The notes: a model not told the origin generated them from the letters alone. Shown: positions 8,711 to 17,792, numbered from the stretch's first letter. The stretch: DNA of 64,000 nt from Williamsia serinedens (GCF_024171725.1 NZ_JAMTCG010000003.1:372001-436000), one strand, 5' to 3'. Translations and numbers: made by a program.

Positions 8711-9331
8711 ATGACCGATCTGCCCGCCGATCGCCCCGACGACCGGCCCGCGGTCCGTGTGTCCGACGCCGACCGCGGTCGCGTGCACGACATCCTGGCC
8801 GCCGCGATGGCGCAGGGTTACCTGAGTCCGGCTGAGTACGAGACGCGCGCCGGCAAGGCCGTCGAGGCACGCACGACGGACGACCTGTCCCCGCTGACCG
8901 CCGACCTGCCGGTCGATGCGATCGCGGGGTCGGTGTCGTCGACGGCGCCGCCCGGGAAGGCGCCGGTGCAGCGGCTCATCGCCGTGATGAGCGGATCGGA
9001 GCTCGCCGGTGACGTCGCGGTCGGCGGGTCGCTGACCGCCCTGGCGTTCTGGGGCGGTGTCAGCATCGATCTGCGACGGGCGCGGTTCACCACCGGCACG
9101 CTCGAGATCAGCGCGACCGCGGTGATGGGCGGCATCGAGATCGTCGTCCCGCCCGATGTCGAGGTCGACATCCGCGGCGTCGGGATCATGGGCGGTTTCG
9201 ACCGCCGCGCATCGGGTCCGGGAAGGCGCCCGAACGGGCCGCGGGTGACGATCACCGGTGTCGCCCTGATGGGCGGGGTGTCGGTGGAGCGCAAGGGGTC
9301 CGCGGGCGACGAGCGCGAACGCCTCAGCTGA
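8711..9331 (+). CDS. DUF1707 and LiaF-like C-terminal domain protein
   Basis: A 206-residue protein with an N-terminal DUF1707/SHOCT-like segment (about residues 16-68, VRVSDADRGRVHDILAAAMAQGYLSPAEYETR). It ends in a glycine-punctuated beta-solenoid-like region (GDVAVGG, AVMGGIEIVVPPDVEVDIRGVGIMGGF, GVALMGGVSV) as in LiaF/YvqF C-termini. No membrane helix separates the two parts, unlike many relatives. Such proteins are linked to cell-envelope stress sensing, but the molecular role is not established. Its 3' end overlaps the convergent DUF72 gene by eight bases. Confidence 0.82.
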   Translation: MTDLPADRPDDRPAVRVSDADRGRVHDILAAAMAQGYLSPAEYETRAGKAVEARTTDDLSPLTADLPVDAIAGSVSSTAPPGKAPVQRLIAVMSGSELAGDVAVGGSLTALAFWGGVSIDLRRARFTTGTLEISATAVMGGIEIVVPPDVEVDIRGVGIMGGFDRRASGPGRRPNGPRVTITGVALMGGVSVERKGSAGDERERLS

Positions 9332-10130
9332 GGCGGTCGAGGAGTCCCCGCGCGTCGAACGGCGCGTGCACCTTCACGTCGTTGTCGAAGTAGACGTGGA
9401 TGTCGCCGGTGTGCCGTCGGAGTGTGGTCGCCCAGTTGTCGAGCGACTTGTCGGAATAGCCGCTCACATACAGTTTCTCGTCGCCGTGCAGGCGGCAGTA
9501 CGTGAAGTCGGCAGTCTGCTCGTCCATCACCGGATAGCGACGCGCCGCGTCGGCGAGGACCAGGGCGACGTTCTGGTCACGGAGCAACCCGACCAGTTCG
9601 GGCGTCTCGAACGACGGGTGACGCACCTCGACGGCGTGCCGCAGCGGGCGGTCCTCGTCGATCTCCAGCCAGTCGCGACCGTCGAGACGCTGGTCGTGCC
9701 GCCGCGCGAGATCGGCTGCGGCAGCGGTGGTCCGCGGCAGGGAGTCGAGGAACGGGCCGAGCCGGTCGGGGTCGAACCGCATCGCCGGCGGCAGCTGCCA
9801 CAGGATCGGGCCCAGCTTCGGGCCGAGCGCCAGCACCCCGGACGCGAGGAAGTTCGCGACCGGGGTGTCGACGTCGCGCAGCTTCTTCATGTGCGTGACG
9901 AATCGCGGACCCTTCACCGCGAACACGAAGTCGTCGGGCGTCTCCGACGCCCAGCGTCGGAAGCTGTCCGGCTTCTGCAACGAGTAGAACGTGCCGTTGA
10001 TCTCCACCGAGTTCAGCGTCGACGACAGGTACTCCAACTCCCGCCGGTGGACGAGGCCCTTCGGGTAGAAGGTGCCCCGCCACGGCGGATAGAACCATCC
10101 CGACGTGCCCACACGAACCGTTCTCGTCAC
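9324..10130 (-). CDS. DUF72 domain protein (TIM-barrel-like)
   Basis: A 268-residue DUF72/YecE-family protein from GTG 10130, starting VTRTVRVGTSGWFYPPWRGTFYP, the family's opening motif. Other typical blocks are LSSTLNSVEINGTFYSL, FVFAVKGPRFVTHMKKL, LWQLPP and YCRLHGDEKLYVSGYSD. The start is ten bases after the VWA gene stop, so it is probably co-transcribed. An upstream in-frame start would overlap the VWA gene by about 90 bases and adds low-complexity sequence. The biochemical role of DUF72 is unknown. Confidence 0.88.
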   Translation of the reverse strand: MTRTVRVGTSGWFYPPWRGTFYPKGLVHRRELEYLSSTLNSVEINGTFYSLQKPDSFRRWASETPDDFVFAVKGPRFVTHMKKLRDVDTPVANFLASGVLALGPKLGPILWQLPPAMRFDPDRLGPFLDSLPRTTAAAADLARRHDQRLDGRDWLEIDEDRPLRHAVEVRHPSFETPELVGLLRDQNVALVLADAARRYPVMDEQTADFTYCRLHGDEKLYVSGYSDKSLDNWATTLRRHTGDIHVYFDNDVKVHAPFDARGLLDRLS

Positions 10131-10140
10131 GGTCGCAGGA

Positions 10141-12141
10141 CTACCCCCGACGACCCCGTCGTGAACCCAGGTAGTCCCCGACCACCGCGGCGCCGAGCCC
10201 GTCGATGTCGGGTGCGACGACGCGGCCACCGATACGACGGGCGATCTGGTCGACGAAACGCTCCAGGCTGGGATCGTCGCCCAGTCGGAAGATCGTCACC
10301 TGTGCGCCGAGCCGGGCGACCGCGTCGAGTTCACGGACGGTCATGGCCAGGGTCGCCGGATGCGGCGGGTAGTAGAAGAACGGTTCGCCGTCGGGTTCGA
10401 GGTGGGCGGTCGGCTCACCGTCGGTGACGATGAGGACGACGGGCTGCGCGTTCGGGTGCCGTCGCAGGTGCCGTCCGGCCAGCATGAGCGCGTGGTGCAG
10501 GTTGGTGCCCTGCTCCATGCGGGGCTGCAAGCCGGTGAGCTCGGCGATGTCGATGGTGCGGGCGTGGCGCCCGAAGGCGATCAGCGACAACTCGTCGTTG
10601 CGGAACCTGGTCGAGATCAGGTGGTTCAGCGCGACGGCGGTCCGCTTCATGGGCAGCCACCGTCCCTCCATCTCCATGGAGAAGGAGGTGTCGACGAGGA
10701 GCACGACAGCCGCCTTCGAGCGCGCCTCGGTCTCGGCGACCTCGACGTCACGGACGTCGATGCGGACACCCTCGCGAGCGAGGTCACCGGCGGCCTCCAG
10801 CCCACCCGGCGCCTCGGTGACGGTGCGCCGCACCGCGTTCCCGACGGTCGCGGTGACGTCCCACGGCTCGGTGTCGCCGAACTCCCACTCGCGGGTGGCC
10901 CCGGTCGGCTCACCCGACGCACCGGTGCGGCGGGTGGCGCGGTCACCCTTGCGGCCCGAGAGTTGTTCGGCGACATCGCGGAAGATCGACTGCCCGAGCT
11001 GCCGCATGGCCTTCGGCGACAACTGCAGGTTGCCGTCGGCGTCACGGTGGAAGATGTTCTGTTCCTTGAGCGCCTTCTCCAGCTCGGCGAGGGTGCGTGC
11101 GTCGGCGGACGCCTCGGGACCGAGCTGTCGCGCGAGTGCGTCGAGGTCGATGTCGTCCATCTGCGCGCCGGCGTACTGCTGCGACAGCTGTTCCGAGAGG
11201 GCCTCCAGCTCGGCGAGGTCGGACAGTGCGCCCGCGCCCTGCCCCATGCCCATCCCCTGCTCGCCGGTGAAATCTGCCGAGTCACCCCACCCCATGTCGG
11301 GGCGGGCCTGGCGCAGTTGCGAATCCATCTGCGCCAGTTGGTTCATCAGTTCCGGAGAGCCGAACGCCTGCTGCGCGAGCTGGTCGAGCTCGGCGCGCTG
11401 CTCGGGTGACAGGGAGTTGTAGAACGCCTGCGCCGCAGCAGCCCGCTTCGCCAGCGCCTCGACGAGTTCGTCCGTCGACTGCGGGTTGTCCGGGAAGTAC
11501 TGCCCGTGCTTGCCCATGAACTCGTCGAACTGCTCGGTCGTGTCCTCACCACGGTTGTGCGCGGCGAGCAGCTCGTTGAGGTCGGTGAGCATCTCCGAGA
11601 TCGCCTGACGGTCCGCGTCGGTCGCATTCTCCAGCGCGTCCTTCATGCCCTGGAAACGCTGGTCGAGCATCTCGCGGCCGAGCAGATCGGAGATCTTGTC
11701 GTAGTCGGCCTTGGCCTCCGGCGACCGCCACTCGTAGTCGGAGAGCTCCTGCACCGCCTGCGCCGTCGACGGCGGCAGGTTCCCGATCTGCATCTCGGCG
11801 AACCGCGCCTCGTCGTCGAGATCCCGTGCGAGCTGCTTGCGCTCGTTGAGGACCGCGCGATCGAGCAGCTCGCGGATCTCGGTGAACGTGCCGTCGAGGT
11901 TGTTCTTCTCCAGCAGTTCCTTACGGCGCTTGTTGATCTGCTCACGCAGCTTGTCCAGGCCGCGCATGTCCTGCGTCCCACGACGCAGGTACTCGCGCAT
12001 CGCGCGCTGCGGCGAGGCGCCGGCCATGATGTCCTCGCCGATCTCGTCGAGCGCGGACCGCAGATCGACCGGCGGGGCGAGCGGATCGGGTCCGCCACGG
12101 TATCGCTGATAGGAGGAGCGGTGGAATCTGTTGCGTGCCAT
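10141..12141 (-). CDS. VWA domain protein partnered with a MoxR-like ATPase (Rv0959-like)
   Basis: A 666-residue protein. The first about 440 residues are helical and Glu/Gln/Ala-rich (probably coiled-coil, including RAKRREL-like stretches). A von Willebrand A domain follows, with the MIDAS motif DTSFS near residue 480 and TDGEPTAH near 585. It lies 45 nt downstream of the AAA+ ATPase gene, the classic MoxR-VWA pairing in which the ATPase remodels a target and the VWA protein acts as a metal-dependent adaptor. Gene order matches Rv0958-Rv0959 of M. tuberculosis as I recall it. The target is unknown. Confidence 0.88.
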   Translation of the reverse strand: MARNRFHRSSYQRYRGGPDPLAPPVDLRSALDEIGEDIMAGASPQRAMREYLRRGTQDMRGLDKLREQINKRRKELLEKNNLDGTFTEIRELLDRAVLNERKQLARDLDDEARFAEMQIGNLPPSTAQAVQELSDYEWRSPEAKADYDKISDLLGREMLDQRFQGMKDALENATDADRQAISEMLTDLNELLAAHNRGEDTTEQFDEFMGKHGQYFPDNPQSTDELVEALAKRAAAAQAFYNSLSPEQRAELDQLAQQAFGSPELMNQLAQMDSQLRQARPDMGWGDSADFTGEQGMGMGQGAGALSDLAELEALSEQLSQQYAGAQMDDIDLDALARQLGPEASADARTLAELEKALKEQNIFHRDADGNLQLSPKAMRQLGQSIFRDVAEQLSGRKGDRATRRTGASGEPTGATREWEFGDTEPWDVTATVGNAVRRTVTEAPGGLEAAGDLAREGVRIDVRDVEVAETEARSKAAVVLLVDTSFSMEMEGRWLPMKRTAVALNHLISTRFRNDELSLIAFGRHARTIDIAELTGLQPRMEQGTNLHHALMLAGRHLRRHPNAQPVVLIVTDGEPTAHLEPDGEPFFYYPPHPATLAMTVRELDAVARLGAQVTIFRLGDDPSLERFVDQIARRIGGRVVAPDIDGLGAAVVGDYLGSRRGRRG

Positions 12142-12186
12142 CAGGTGATGCTCTCCGTGGTGCTGTGGCGGCCGGGACGCCGAGGG

Positions 12187-13593
12187 TCAGCCGTACATGG
12201 TGACGCCGTGGTCGTCCGCCTCCTTGCTGATGCGCCGGGCGAGGAACAGCCCTTCCAGCGCCAGTTCCAGTGCGCTGGCGCGCTCGCCACCGTCGGCGGC
12301 GTCGAGGCGTTCGGCGACGGCGTCGACGACGGGTGTCGTGGTGTCCGGCGACGGGATGCTCTTCAGCAGCTCCGAGGCGGTGACGCGGTCGCCGGTGACG
12401 ACGGGTTCACCCGACTCGAGCGCGGTGACCAGCGGCGCCATGTCGATGCCGCCGAGGTGGGCGCGGACGGTGTCGGCGGTGGCCTTGCGCAGGAGGTGTT
12501 CGAGGATCTCGGTCTCGCGCCCCTCCTCGCCCGACTCGAATTCCACCTTGCCGCGCAGCACCTCGACGACCGACTCGAGGTCGACGACACGCGCGACGGC
12601 CGACTCCTCGCCGGTCACGGTCGCGCGGTGCAGAGCGGCGGCACCCACGGTCTCGGCACCGGCGATGGCGAAGCGCGCCGAGACGCCGGAGCGCTGGTCG
12701 ATCGACGGGTGGTCACGGACGTAGCGGGTGAACCGCGCCAGGATCTCGACGATGAACGTCGGCACGGTGGCGACCAGGTCTGCCTCCTGCTCGATGACCG
12801 CGATCTCGTCGTCGAGCTCCAGGGGGTAGTGCGTGCGGATCTCGGCGCCGAAGCGGTCCTTGAGCGGGGTGATGATCCGACCACGGTTGGTGTAGTCCTC
12901 GGGGTTCGCGCTGGCGACGAGGAGCACGTCGAGCGGGAGCCGCAGCGAGTAGCCACGGATCTGGATGTCGCGCTCCTCCATCACGTTGAGCATCGACACC
13001 TGGATGCGCTCGGCGAGGTCAGGGAGCTCGTTGATCGCGACGATGCCGCGGTGCGCGCGGGGGATCAGGCCGAAGTGGATGGTCTCGGGGTCGCCGAGGT
13101 TGCGGCCGGCGGCGACCTTCATCGGGTCGACGTCGCCCACGAGGTCACCGACGGACGTGTCCGGTGTCGCGAGCTTCTCCGAGTAGCGCTCGGAGCGGTG
13201 CCGCCAGACGATCGGCAGGTCGTCGAGGAGGTTCGCGGCCTTGCGGATGGCGGCCGGGGTGATCGGTTCGTAGGGGTGCTCGTCGAGCTCGGAGCCCTCG
13301 ATGACGGGCGTCCACTCGTCGAGCAGGCCGGCGAGGGTGCGGAGCAGGCGGGTCTTGCCCTGGCCGCGCTCGCCGAGCATGACCACGTCGTGGCCGGCCA
13401 GGAGGGCGCGTTCGAGCTGCGGGACGACCGTCGACTCGAAGCCGACGATGCCGGGCCAGGGGTCGTCACCGGCCCGGAGCTTGGTGAGGAGGTTGTTGCG
13501 GATCTCGTCCTTGACCGACCGCTGGACATGGCCGGAGGCGCGGAGTTCGCCGAGAGTACGAGCAGAGGGATGACCGGTTGAGGCTGACGTCAC
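12187..13593 (-). CDS. MoxR/magnesium-chelatase-like AAA+ ATPase (Rv0958-like)
   Basis: A 468-residue AAA+ protein from a leaderless GTG at 13593. It has Walker A GERGQGKT (74-81), a Walker-B-like GIVAINELPDL and the sensor-like VLLVASANPEDYTNRGRIITPLKDRFG. It belongs to the ChlI/MoxR group but has no other chelatase subunit nearby, so magnesium chelatase activity is unlikely. With the downstream VWA protein it probably forms a chaperone-like pair. Its promoter TAGCGT is exactly six bases upstream. Confidence 0.9.
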   Translation of the reverse strand: MTSASTGHPSARTLGELRASGHVQRSVKDEIRNNLLTKLRAGDDPWPGIVGFESTVVPQLERALLAGHDVVMLGERGQGKTRLLRTLAGLLDEWTPVIEGSELDEHPYEPITPAAIRKAANLLDDLPIVWRHRSERYSEKLATPDTSVGDLVGDVDPMKVAAGRNLGDPETIHFGLIPRAHRGIVAINELPDLAERIQVSMLNVMEERDIQIRGYSLRLPLDVLLVASANPEDYTNRGRIITPLKDRFGAEIRTHYPLELDDEIAVIEQEADLVATVPTFIVEILARFTRYVRDHPSIDQRSGVSARFAIAGAETVGAAALHRATVTGEESAVARVVDLESVVEVLRGKVEFESGEEGRETEILEHLLRKATADTVRAHLGGIDMAPLVTALESGEPVVTGDRVTASELLKSIPSPDTTTPVVDAVAERLDAADGGERASALELALEGLFLARRISKEADDHGVTMYG

Positions 13594-13599
13594 GTATCC

Positions 13600-13605
13600 A
13601 CGCTA
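13600..13605 (-). promoter_or_regulatory. -10 element (TAGCGT) of the leaderless AAA+ gene
   Basis: On the minus strand TAGCGT is followed by six bases (GGATAC) and GTG 13593. The same hexamer-N6-start spacing recurs at several genes in the window. Confidence 0.6.
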
Positions 13606-13702
13606 CGAGTGTTTCGTCGGTCCTGCACTGACCCCGCCTGCCTCCACCCGCGTTCTCGCTCTCAGCGAACGGCGGGTCGGGTTCCCGCGACCGTTGCCGC
13701 CA

Positions 13703-13728
13703 CCCGCGACCGTCGCGGCGGTCGCGGG
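13703..13728. terminator. Inverted repeat after the TSUP permease gene
   Basis: Ten-base arms (CCCGCGACCG at 13703-13712, complement at 13719-13728) flank a six-base loop, 26 nt beyond the TSUP stop. A second copy of CCCGCGACCGT lies at 13684-13694, giving an alternative pairing. A terminator role is likely but there is no U-tract. Confidence 0.5.
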
Positions 13729-13753
13729 AGGCGGATGTGGTCGCGCGAGCCGC

Positions 13754-14503
13754 TCAGCGGACGGCGAGCCAGACCGCGAGACCGAGGCCGGCGAGACCGA
13801 TGACGACGCGCAGGGGTCCGGCCGGGAGGCGGGCGACGATCGGCGGGCCGGCCCACCCGCCGGCGAGGCAACCGACGCCCATAGCGACGGCCGCGACCCA
13901 GTGCACCGGACCGGTGATCGCGAAGAGGACGGCGGCGGACAGGTTCGACAGGCCGAGCAGGGCTGACTTGAGCAGGGCCGCACGCCAGAGCGGTTGCGCC
14001 GAGGTGACCAGGGCCAGGGCCAGGAAGATCACGCCCGCGCCGGCACCGAAGTAACCCCCGTAGACGGCCACGGCGAACGACGAGACCGCGAAGACCGTCG
14101 GCATCTCGCGGTGCCCGGCGGCGTGTCGCAGGACCGGCTGTATCAACACGGCCACCGCGGCGATCGCGACGAGGAAGGGGACGATCGCCTCGAACGAGCC
14201 CGCCGGAGAGACCAGCAGGACACCTGCCCCGATCAGTCCTCCGACGACGGCGATCGCCCCGAGCATCGTGAGCCGTCGACGATCGTCGAGCAACGACGAC
14301 CCCGCCTGGGCGGTGCTGCCGACCCCGACCGACACCAACGCGACGGTGTTGGTGACGTTGGCCGCGAGCGGTGACAGACCGGCGAGCAGCAACGCGGGAT
14401 AGCTCACCAGCGACGCCAGACCCGTGATGTAGCCGACCAGTCCGGCGCCGAAACCGGCCACGACCAACAGGACCAGGGTGGAGAGTGTCATCGCGATCAT
14501 CAT
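13754..14503 (-). CDS. TSUP family (TauE/SafE, DUF81) membrane permease
   Basis: A 249-residue protein with about eight hydrophobic helices. It has the family-typical start GFGAGLVGYITGLASLVSYPALLLAGLSPLAANVTNTVALV and a second half-repeat AVYGGYFGAGAGVIFLALAL. TSUP proteins export sulfite, sulfoacetate, taurine-derived anions or other organic anions; the substrate is unknown. The start is either of two adjacent ATGs. It lies 21 nt downstream of the HNH gene on the same strand, but a functional link is not evident. Confidence 0.85.
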   Translation of the reverse strand: MMIAMTLSTLVLLVVAGFGAGLVGYITGLASLVSYPALLLAGLSPLAANVTNTVALVSVGVGSTAQAGSSLLDDRRRLTMLGAIAVVGGLIGAGVLLVSPAGSFEAIVPFLVAIAAVAVLIQPVLRHAAGHREMPTVFAVSSFAVAVYGGYFGAGAGVIFLALALVTSAQPLWRAALLKSALLGLSNLSAAVLFAITGPVHWVAAVAMGVGCLAGGWAGPPIVARLPAGPLRVVIGLAGLGLAVWLAVR

Positions 14504-14524
14504 CGCCTGCCCCGCGGTCGGACG

Positions 14525-15796
14525 TCATGCGGCCTGGTCTGCGTCCCGCGCGGGTGCGCGGGATCGGTGTTGCTGGCCGGTGGGCGTTCGGATCAGCGCC
14601 TCATGGGTGCCGTCGTCGTCGATGGCGGTGGTTACCGCCCAGCCGGGGTTCTGCTTCTGTCGGTTGTGGGTGCGGCACAGGCCGTTGCCGTTGACACTGT
14701 CCGTCGCCCCGCCGTCGACATGGGGCTGGGCGTGGTCGATCTCGGCGATCGGCGCGTCGCAGTACGGCATCCGGCACGACACGTCGCGGCGGACGATGAA
14801 CCGCCGCAGGCCGGACGGGAAAATCCGCGCCTTCGATTCCATCGCGACCAGCGCACCGGAGCCCGGTGCGGCGAACAGCCGCCGCAGCGTGACGAGCGCG
14901 TCAGCGTCGAGCGCGTCGGATATCAGGCTCCGCGCCGTGTCGGCCGGGATCACTCCGTAGCCGGGAACATCCGCCGCGGCGTCGGAAAGCCCGACGAGCG
15001 CGCCGGCAGAGACAACGACGTCGACCGACACCGCGACGTCCTCCGGTGCCGCCGTGCCGGTGAGCCGTTCGAGGAGGGTGTCGGCCATGACCTGCGCGTG
15101 GGTGCGATCGCCATCCCCGACGAGCCCGTCCGCATGCTGTTTGAGCGCGGCGTACGCCGCGATTCCGGCCGTCATCGGTAGCAGCGCCGAGAGCTGCACC
15201 ATCGCATCGGGTTTCGGCCGCATCGTCACGCGGCGGTCCTTCGGCGCACTGGCGTTCCGGTCGACGAGCGCCTGCGGGTCCCGCTCGTAGGCGATGCGCT
15301 TGGCCACCGCTTCGAGCGCCCGGTCGCCGACACCGTCGAGGGTCGCCGGGTCCGCGCACAACGCGTGGTCGATCACGCGTCGATCTTCGACCTGCAGGTA
15401 GCCGGTCTCACGGACAAGGATGGTCGCCCGCCACTCCGACAACGACCCCTCCCGCAATCGGGCGAAGGTGTTCGGCATCTCGCCCATCGCCCGAGCGAAC
15501 CCCAGATGGCGGCCACCTGCGTTGCCCGACACCCGCCGAGCCAACGCCACCTCCGCAGACAAACCCCGACACCGCCGCTCGACCGGCACACCGGCCTCGG
15601 CTTCCGCGGCGAACCGCAGGTCCTGAAGACGAAGCGTGTCGGCGGCCTGCCCGGCCGCGCAGGCGGACTTGATCGACTCCATCAGCGAGATCCGGTCGAT
15701 CGCCTCTGCCTCGTCGCCCGCAGCGGGAAGCGCTGCCAGCACAGCCATCACATCGCTCAGCGCCTTTCGCGCGTCGATGGTGCCCGTGCTCTCCAT
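14525..15796 (-). CDS. DUF222 / HNH endonuclease domain protein (13E12-repeat type)
   Basis: A 423-residue protein from ATG 15796. The first about 300 residues are DUF222 (VERRCRGLSAEVALARRVS, GEMPNTFARLREGSLSEWRATILVRET). The C-terminus is an HNH nuclease-like domain with FIVRRDVSCRMPYCDAPIAEIDHAQPHVDGG and NGLCRTHNRQKQ. These multicopy actinobacterial proteins are often SOS-induced and may be homing-type or selfish elements, but activity is rarely shown. Its promoter overlaps a LexA-like palindrome. An upstream in-frame extension would start within the palindrome and is unlikely. Confidence 0.88.
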   Translation of the reverse strand: MESTGTIDARKALSDVMAVLAALPAAGDEAEAIDRISLMESIKSACAAGQAADTLRLQDLRFAAEAEAGVPVERRCRGLSAEVALARRVSGNAGGRHLGFARAMGEMPNTFARLREGSLSEWRATILVRETGYLQVEDRRVIDHALCADPATLDGVGDRALEAVAKRIAYERDPQALVDRNASAPKDRRVTMRPKPDAMVQLSALLPMTAGIAAYAALKQHADGLVGDGDRTHAQVMADTLLERLTGTAAPEDVAVSVDVVVSAGALVGLSDAAADVPGYGVIPADTARSLISDALDADALVTLRRLFAAPGSGALVAMESKARIFPSGLRRFIVRRDVSCRMPYCDAPIAEIDHAQPHVDGGATDSVNGNGLCRTHNRQKQNPGWAVTTAIDDDGTHEALIRTPTGQQHRSRAPARDADQAA

Positions 15797-15812
15797 ACGT
15801 ACATGTGTACAC
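15797..15812 (-). promoter_or_regulatory. Possible LexA (SOS) box overlapping the HNH gene promoter
   Basis: The sequence ACGTACATGTGTACAC resembles the mycobacterial SOS box TCGAAC-N4-GTTCGA at 11 of 16 positions by eye. It lies directly before the ATG and overlaps a TACACA -10-like hexamer. Related 13E12 genes in M. tuberculosis are SOS-induced, which supports the idea, but the match is degenerate. Confidence 0.35.
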
Positions 15813-15878
15813 GATCGGTCCGACATGATTTTCCGATCAAAGAGCCCTGTGCACAGCATGATTCAGCGTTCCAACCTC

Positions 15879-15932
15879 CCCAACGAACGGTTCCAGCCGC
15901 CCAACGAACGGTTCCTGGTGCCCAACGAGCGG
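15879..15932 (+). repeat. 21-bp tandem repeat, family R1, locus A (three units)
   Basis: CCCAACGAACGGTTCC occurs at 15879-15894 and 15900-15915, followed by a truncated CCCAACGAGCGG at 15921-15932. The period is 21 bp. All units face one way. The locus is in the divergent region between the HNH gene and metN. Related units occur near 36.84 and 55.92 kb. Confidence 0.85.
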
Positions 15933-16008
15933 GGTGGGGGTGGTTACTACGCCGGGGTAACGGTTTTCGCAGGTCACAGCACATGCGCATCCCGATCACC
16001 GCACCCGA

Positions 16009-16019
16009 ATCACCGTGAT
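16009..16019. promoter_or_regulatory. Palindrome upstream of metN
   Basis: ATCACCGTGAT is a perfect palindrome around a central C, 43 bases before the metN start. CGATCAC at 15993-15999 pairs with GTGATCG at 16015-16021. It could be an operator for methionine control; no known motif was recognised. Confidence 0.35.
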
Positions 16020-16050
16020 CGCAACGCTGGGTGCCGACGCAACCCACCGT

Positions 16051-16056
16051 GATGAT
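16051..16056 (+). promoter_or_regulatory. Putative -10 (GATGAT) of leaderless metN
   Basis: GATGAT, then six bases, then GTG 16063. The same hexamer and spacing precede aacS on the other strand at 44373-44378. Confidence 0.4.
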
Positions 16057-16062
16057 CCTCGC

Positions 16063-17067
16063 GTGATCGAGATCCAAGGACTGACCAAGACGTTCGGGCA
16101 CGGCCCGAACGCCGTCACCGTCCTCGACGACATCGACTTCGCGGTCGCGGCAGGGGAGATCTTCGCCGTGGTCGGGCCGTCGGGGGCCGGTAAATCGACG
16201 CTCGCGCAGTGCATCAACCTGCTGGAACGACCCACCTCCGGGTCGGTCGTCGTCAACGGCGAACGCCTCACCGACCTCGACGAGGCCGGTCTGCGCGCGG
16301 CTCGCCGTCGCATCGGCACCGTGTTCCAGTCGGCGAACCTGTTGAGCCGTCGCACAGCCGCCCAGAACGTCGCCCTCCCCCTGCAGTACCTGGGTGTCAC
16401 CAAGACGCAGACACAGGAGCGCGTCGCCGAACTCCTCGACCGCGTGGGACTCACCGCGCAGGCCGACCGGTACCCCCACCAGCTGTCGGGCGGGCAGCGA
16501 CAGCGCGTCGGCATCGCCCGCGCACTCGCCCTGCGTCCGTCGGTGCTGCTGTCCGACGAGGCCACCTCCGGACTCGACCCCGCGACGACGGACTCGTTCC
16601 TCGAGCTGCTCACCGAGGTGCGCGACGACCTGCAGATCGCTGTCGTGTTCATCACCCACGAGATGGACACGATCGTGAAGGTCGCCGACCGCGTCGGGCG
16701 CCTCGACCAGGGCCGCATCGTCGAGCAGGGCGCGGTTGTCGACCTCCTCCTCGACCCCGAGTCAGCGCTCGGGTCCGCGCTCCGGCCCCGTGCCGCGACG
16801 ACGGCTCCCGCGCCCGGTGTACGCGCCGTCCGCATCACACACACGTCGCCCGCGGTGCCCGGCGACTGGATCACCCGCATCTCCGCGACGACGGGCGTCA
16901 CCCTGACCGTCCTCGGTGGTCACGTGCAGGACGTCGGCGGGGTCCCCGTGGGCGAGTGGACGATCGGGGTGCCCGAGGCCGACGTCGACGCGGTGGTCAC
17001 CGCTGCGGGACCGCTCGGTCTCGCCGCCCGTCCCCTCGACCCGTCGTCGACGGCGGTGGCGGCATGA
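16063..17067 (+). CDS. metN: Methionine ABC transporter ATP-binding protein
   Basis: A 334-residue ATPase from GTG 16063. It has Walker A GPSGAGKST (38-46), signature LSGGQRQRVGIARAL, Walker B VLLSDEATSGLD and a C-terminal NIL-type sensory domain (about 255-334), which in MetN binds methionine for trans-inhibition. It energises uptake of methionine and derivatives through MetI. The stop overlaps the metI ATG (17064-17067). Operon order metN-metI-metQ is standard. Confidence 0.94.
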   Translation: MIEIQGLTKTFGHGPNAVTVLDDIDFAVAAGEIFAVVGPSGAGKSTLAQCINLLERPTSGSVVVNGERLTDLDEAGLRAARRRIGTVFQSANLLSRRTAAQNVALPLQYLGVTKTQTQERVAELLDRVGLTAQADRYPHQLSGGQRQRVGIARALALRPSVLLSDEATSGLDPATTDSFLELLTEVRDDLQIAVVFITHEMDTIVKVADRVGRLDQGRIVEQGAVVDLLLDPESALGSALRPRAATTAPAPGVRAVRITHTSPAVPGDWITRISATTGVTLTVLGGHVQDVGGVPVGEWTIGVPEADVDAVVTAAGPLGLAARPLDPSSTAVAA

Positions 17068-17792
17068 GCGCATCGACGAGTGTCCTCGCGGCCATCACCG
17101 TCCCGACGAACGAGATCCCCGGACTGCTGATCCCGGCGTTTCAGGACACCGTGATCATGGTCGGCATCGTGATGGTGATCGTCGCGGTCGTCGGCGTCCC
17201 GCTCGGTGCCATCGTCCACAACCTTGCTCCCGGTGGACTGTTCGAGAACCGCGCCCTGCACACACCGCTCTCCTGGGTCATCAGCATCGGCCGGTCGCTG
17301 CCGTTCCTGGTGCTGATGACCGCGATCATCCCGTTCACCCGACTGATCACCGACACCAACATCGGCATCCCCGCCGCGGTGGTGCCCATGTCGATCGCGG
17401 GCATCGCGTTCTTCACCCGCATCGTCGAGAACTCGCTGCGCGGCGTGCCCTCGTCGGTGGTCGCCGCCGCCACGGCCGCGGGCGGGTCGAAGGTCCAGAT
17501 CATCCGTACCGCACAGATCTCCGAGGCGTTGCCGTCGATCGTCGGCGGGCTGACGATCAACACCATCGCGATGATCGAGTATTCGGCCATCGCGGGCACC
17601 ATCGGCGCCGGCGGTCTCGGCTACATCGCGGTCACCTACGGCTATCAGCGATTCGACCACCAGGTGATGATCGCGACGATCATCACCCTCGTCATCACCG
17701 TCGCGGTGATCCAGGTCGTCGGCGATGCCCTCGTCCGGTTCCTCTCCCCCGAGCAGTCGGTCCGGTCGGCCCGGCTGCCCTCGAAGGTCTGA
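17064..17792 (+). CDS. metI: Methionine ABC transporter permease
   Basis: A 242-residue permease with about five or six helices and the BPD_transp_1 loop ENSLRGVPSSVVAAATAAGGSKVQIIRTAQISEALPSIVGG, which contacts MetN. It ends with GTIGAGGLGYIAVTYGYQRF, typical of MetI. It is translationally coupled to metN through an ATGA overlap. It forms the membrane channel of the D/L-methionine importer. Confidence 0.94.
   Translation: MSASTSVLAAITVPTNEIPGLLIPAFQDTVIMVGIVMVIVAVVGVPLGAIVHNLAPGGLFENRALHTPLSWVISIGRSLPFLVLMTAIIPFTRLITDTNIGIPAAVVPMSIAGIAFFTRIVENSLRGVPSSVVAAATAAGGSKVQIIRTAQISEALPSIVGGLTINTIAMIEYSAIAGTIGAGGLGYIAVTYGYQRFDHQVMIATIITLVITVAVIQVVGDALVRFLSPEQSVRSARLPSKV

Noticed and set aside
12187-13593. 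Magnesium chelatase for chlorophyll-type cofactors
   Set aside because: No BchH/ChlH-type subunit is present and the partner is a VWA protein, so MoxR-type AAA+ is the better call.
13684-13728. An attachment site or insertion-sequence end formed by the CCCGCGACCGT copies
   Set aside because: The copies are short, there is no transposase or integrase nearby, and a hairpin after TSUP explains them.
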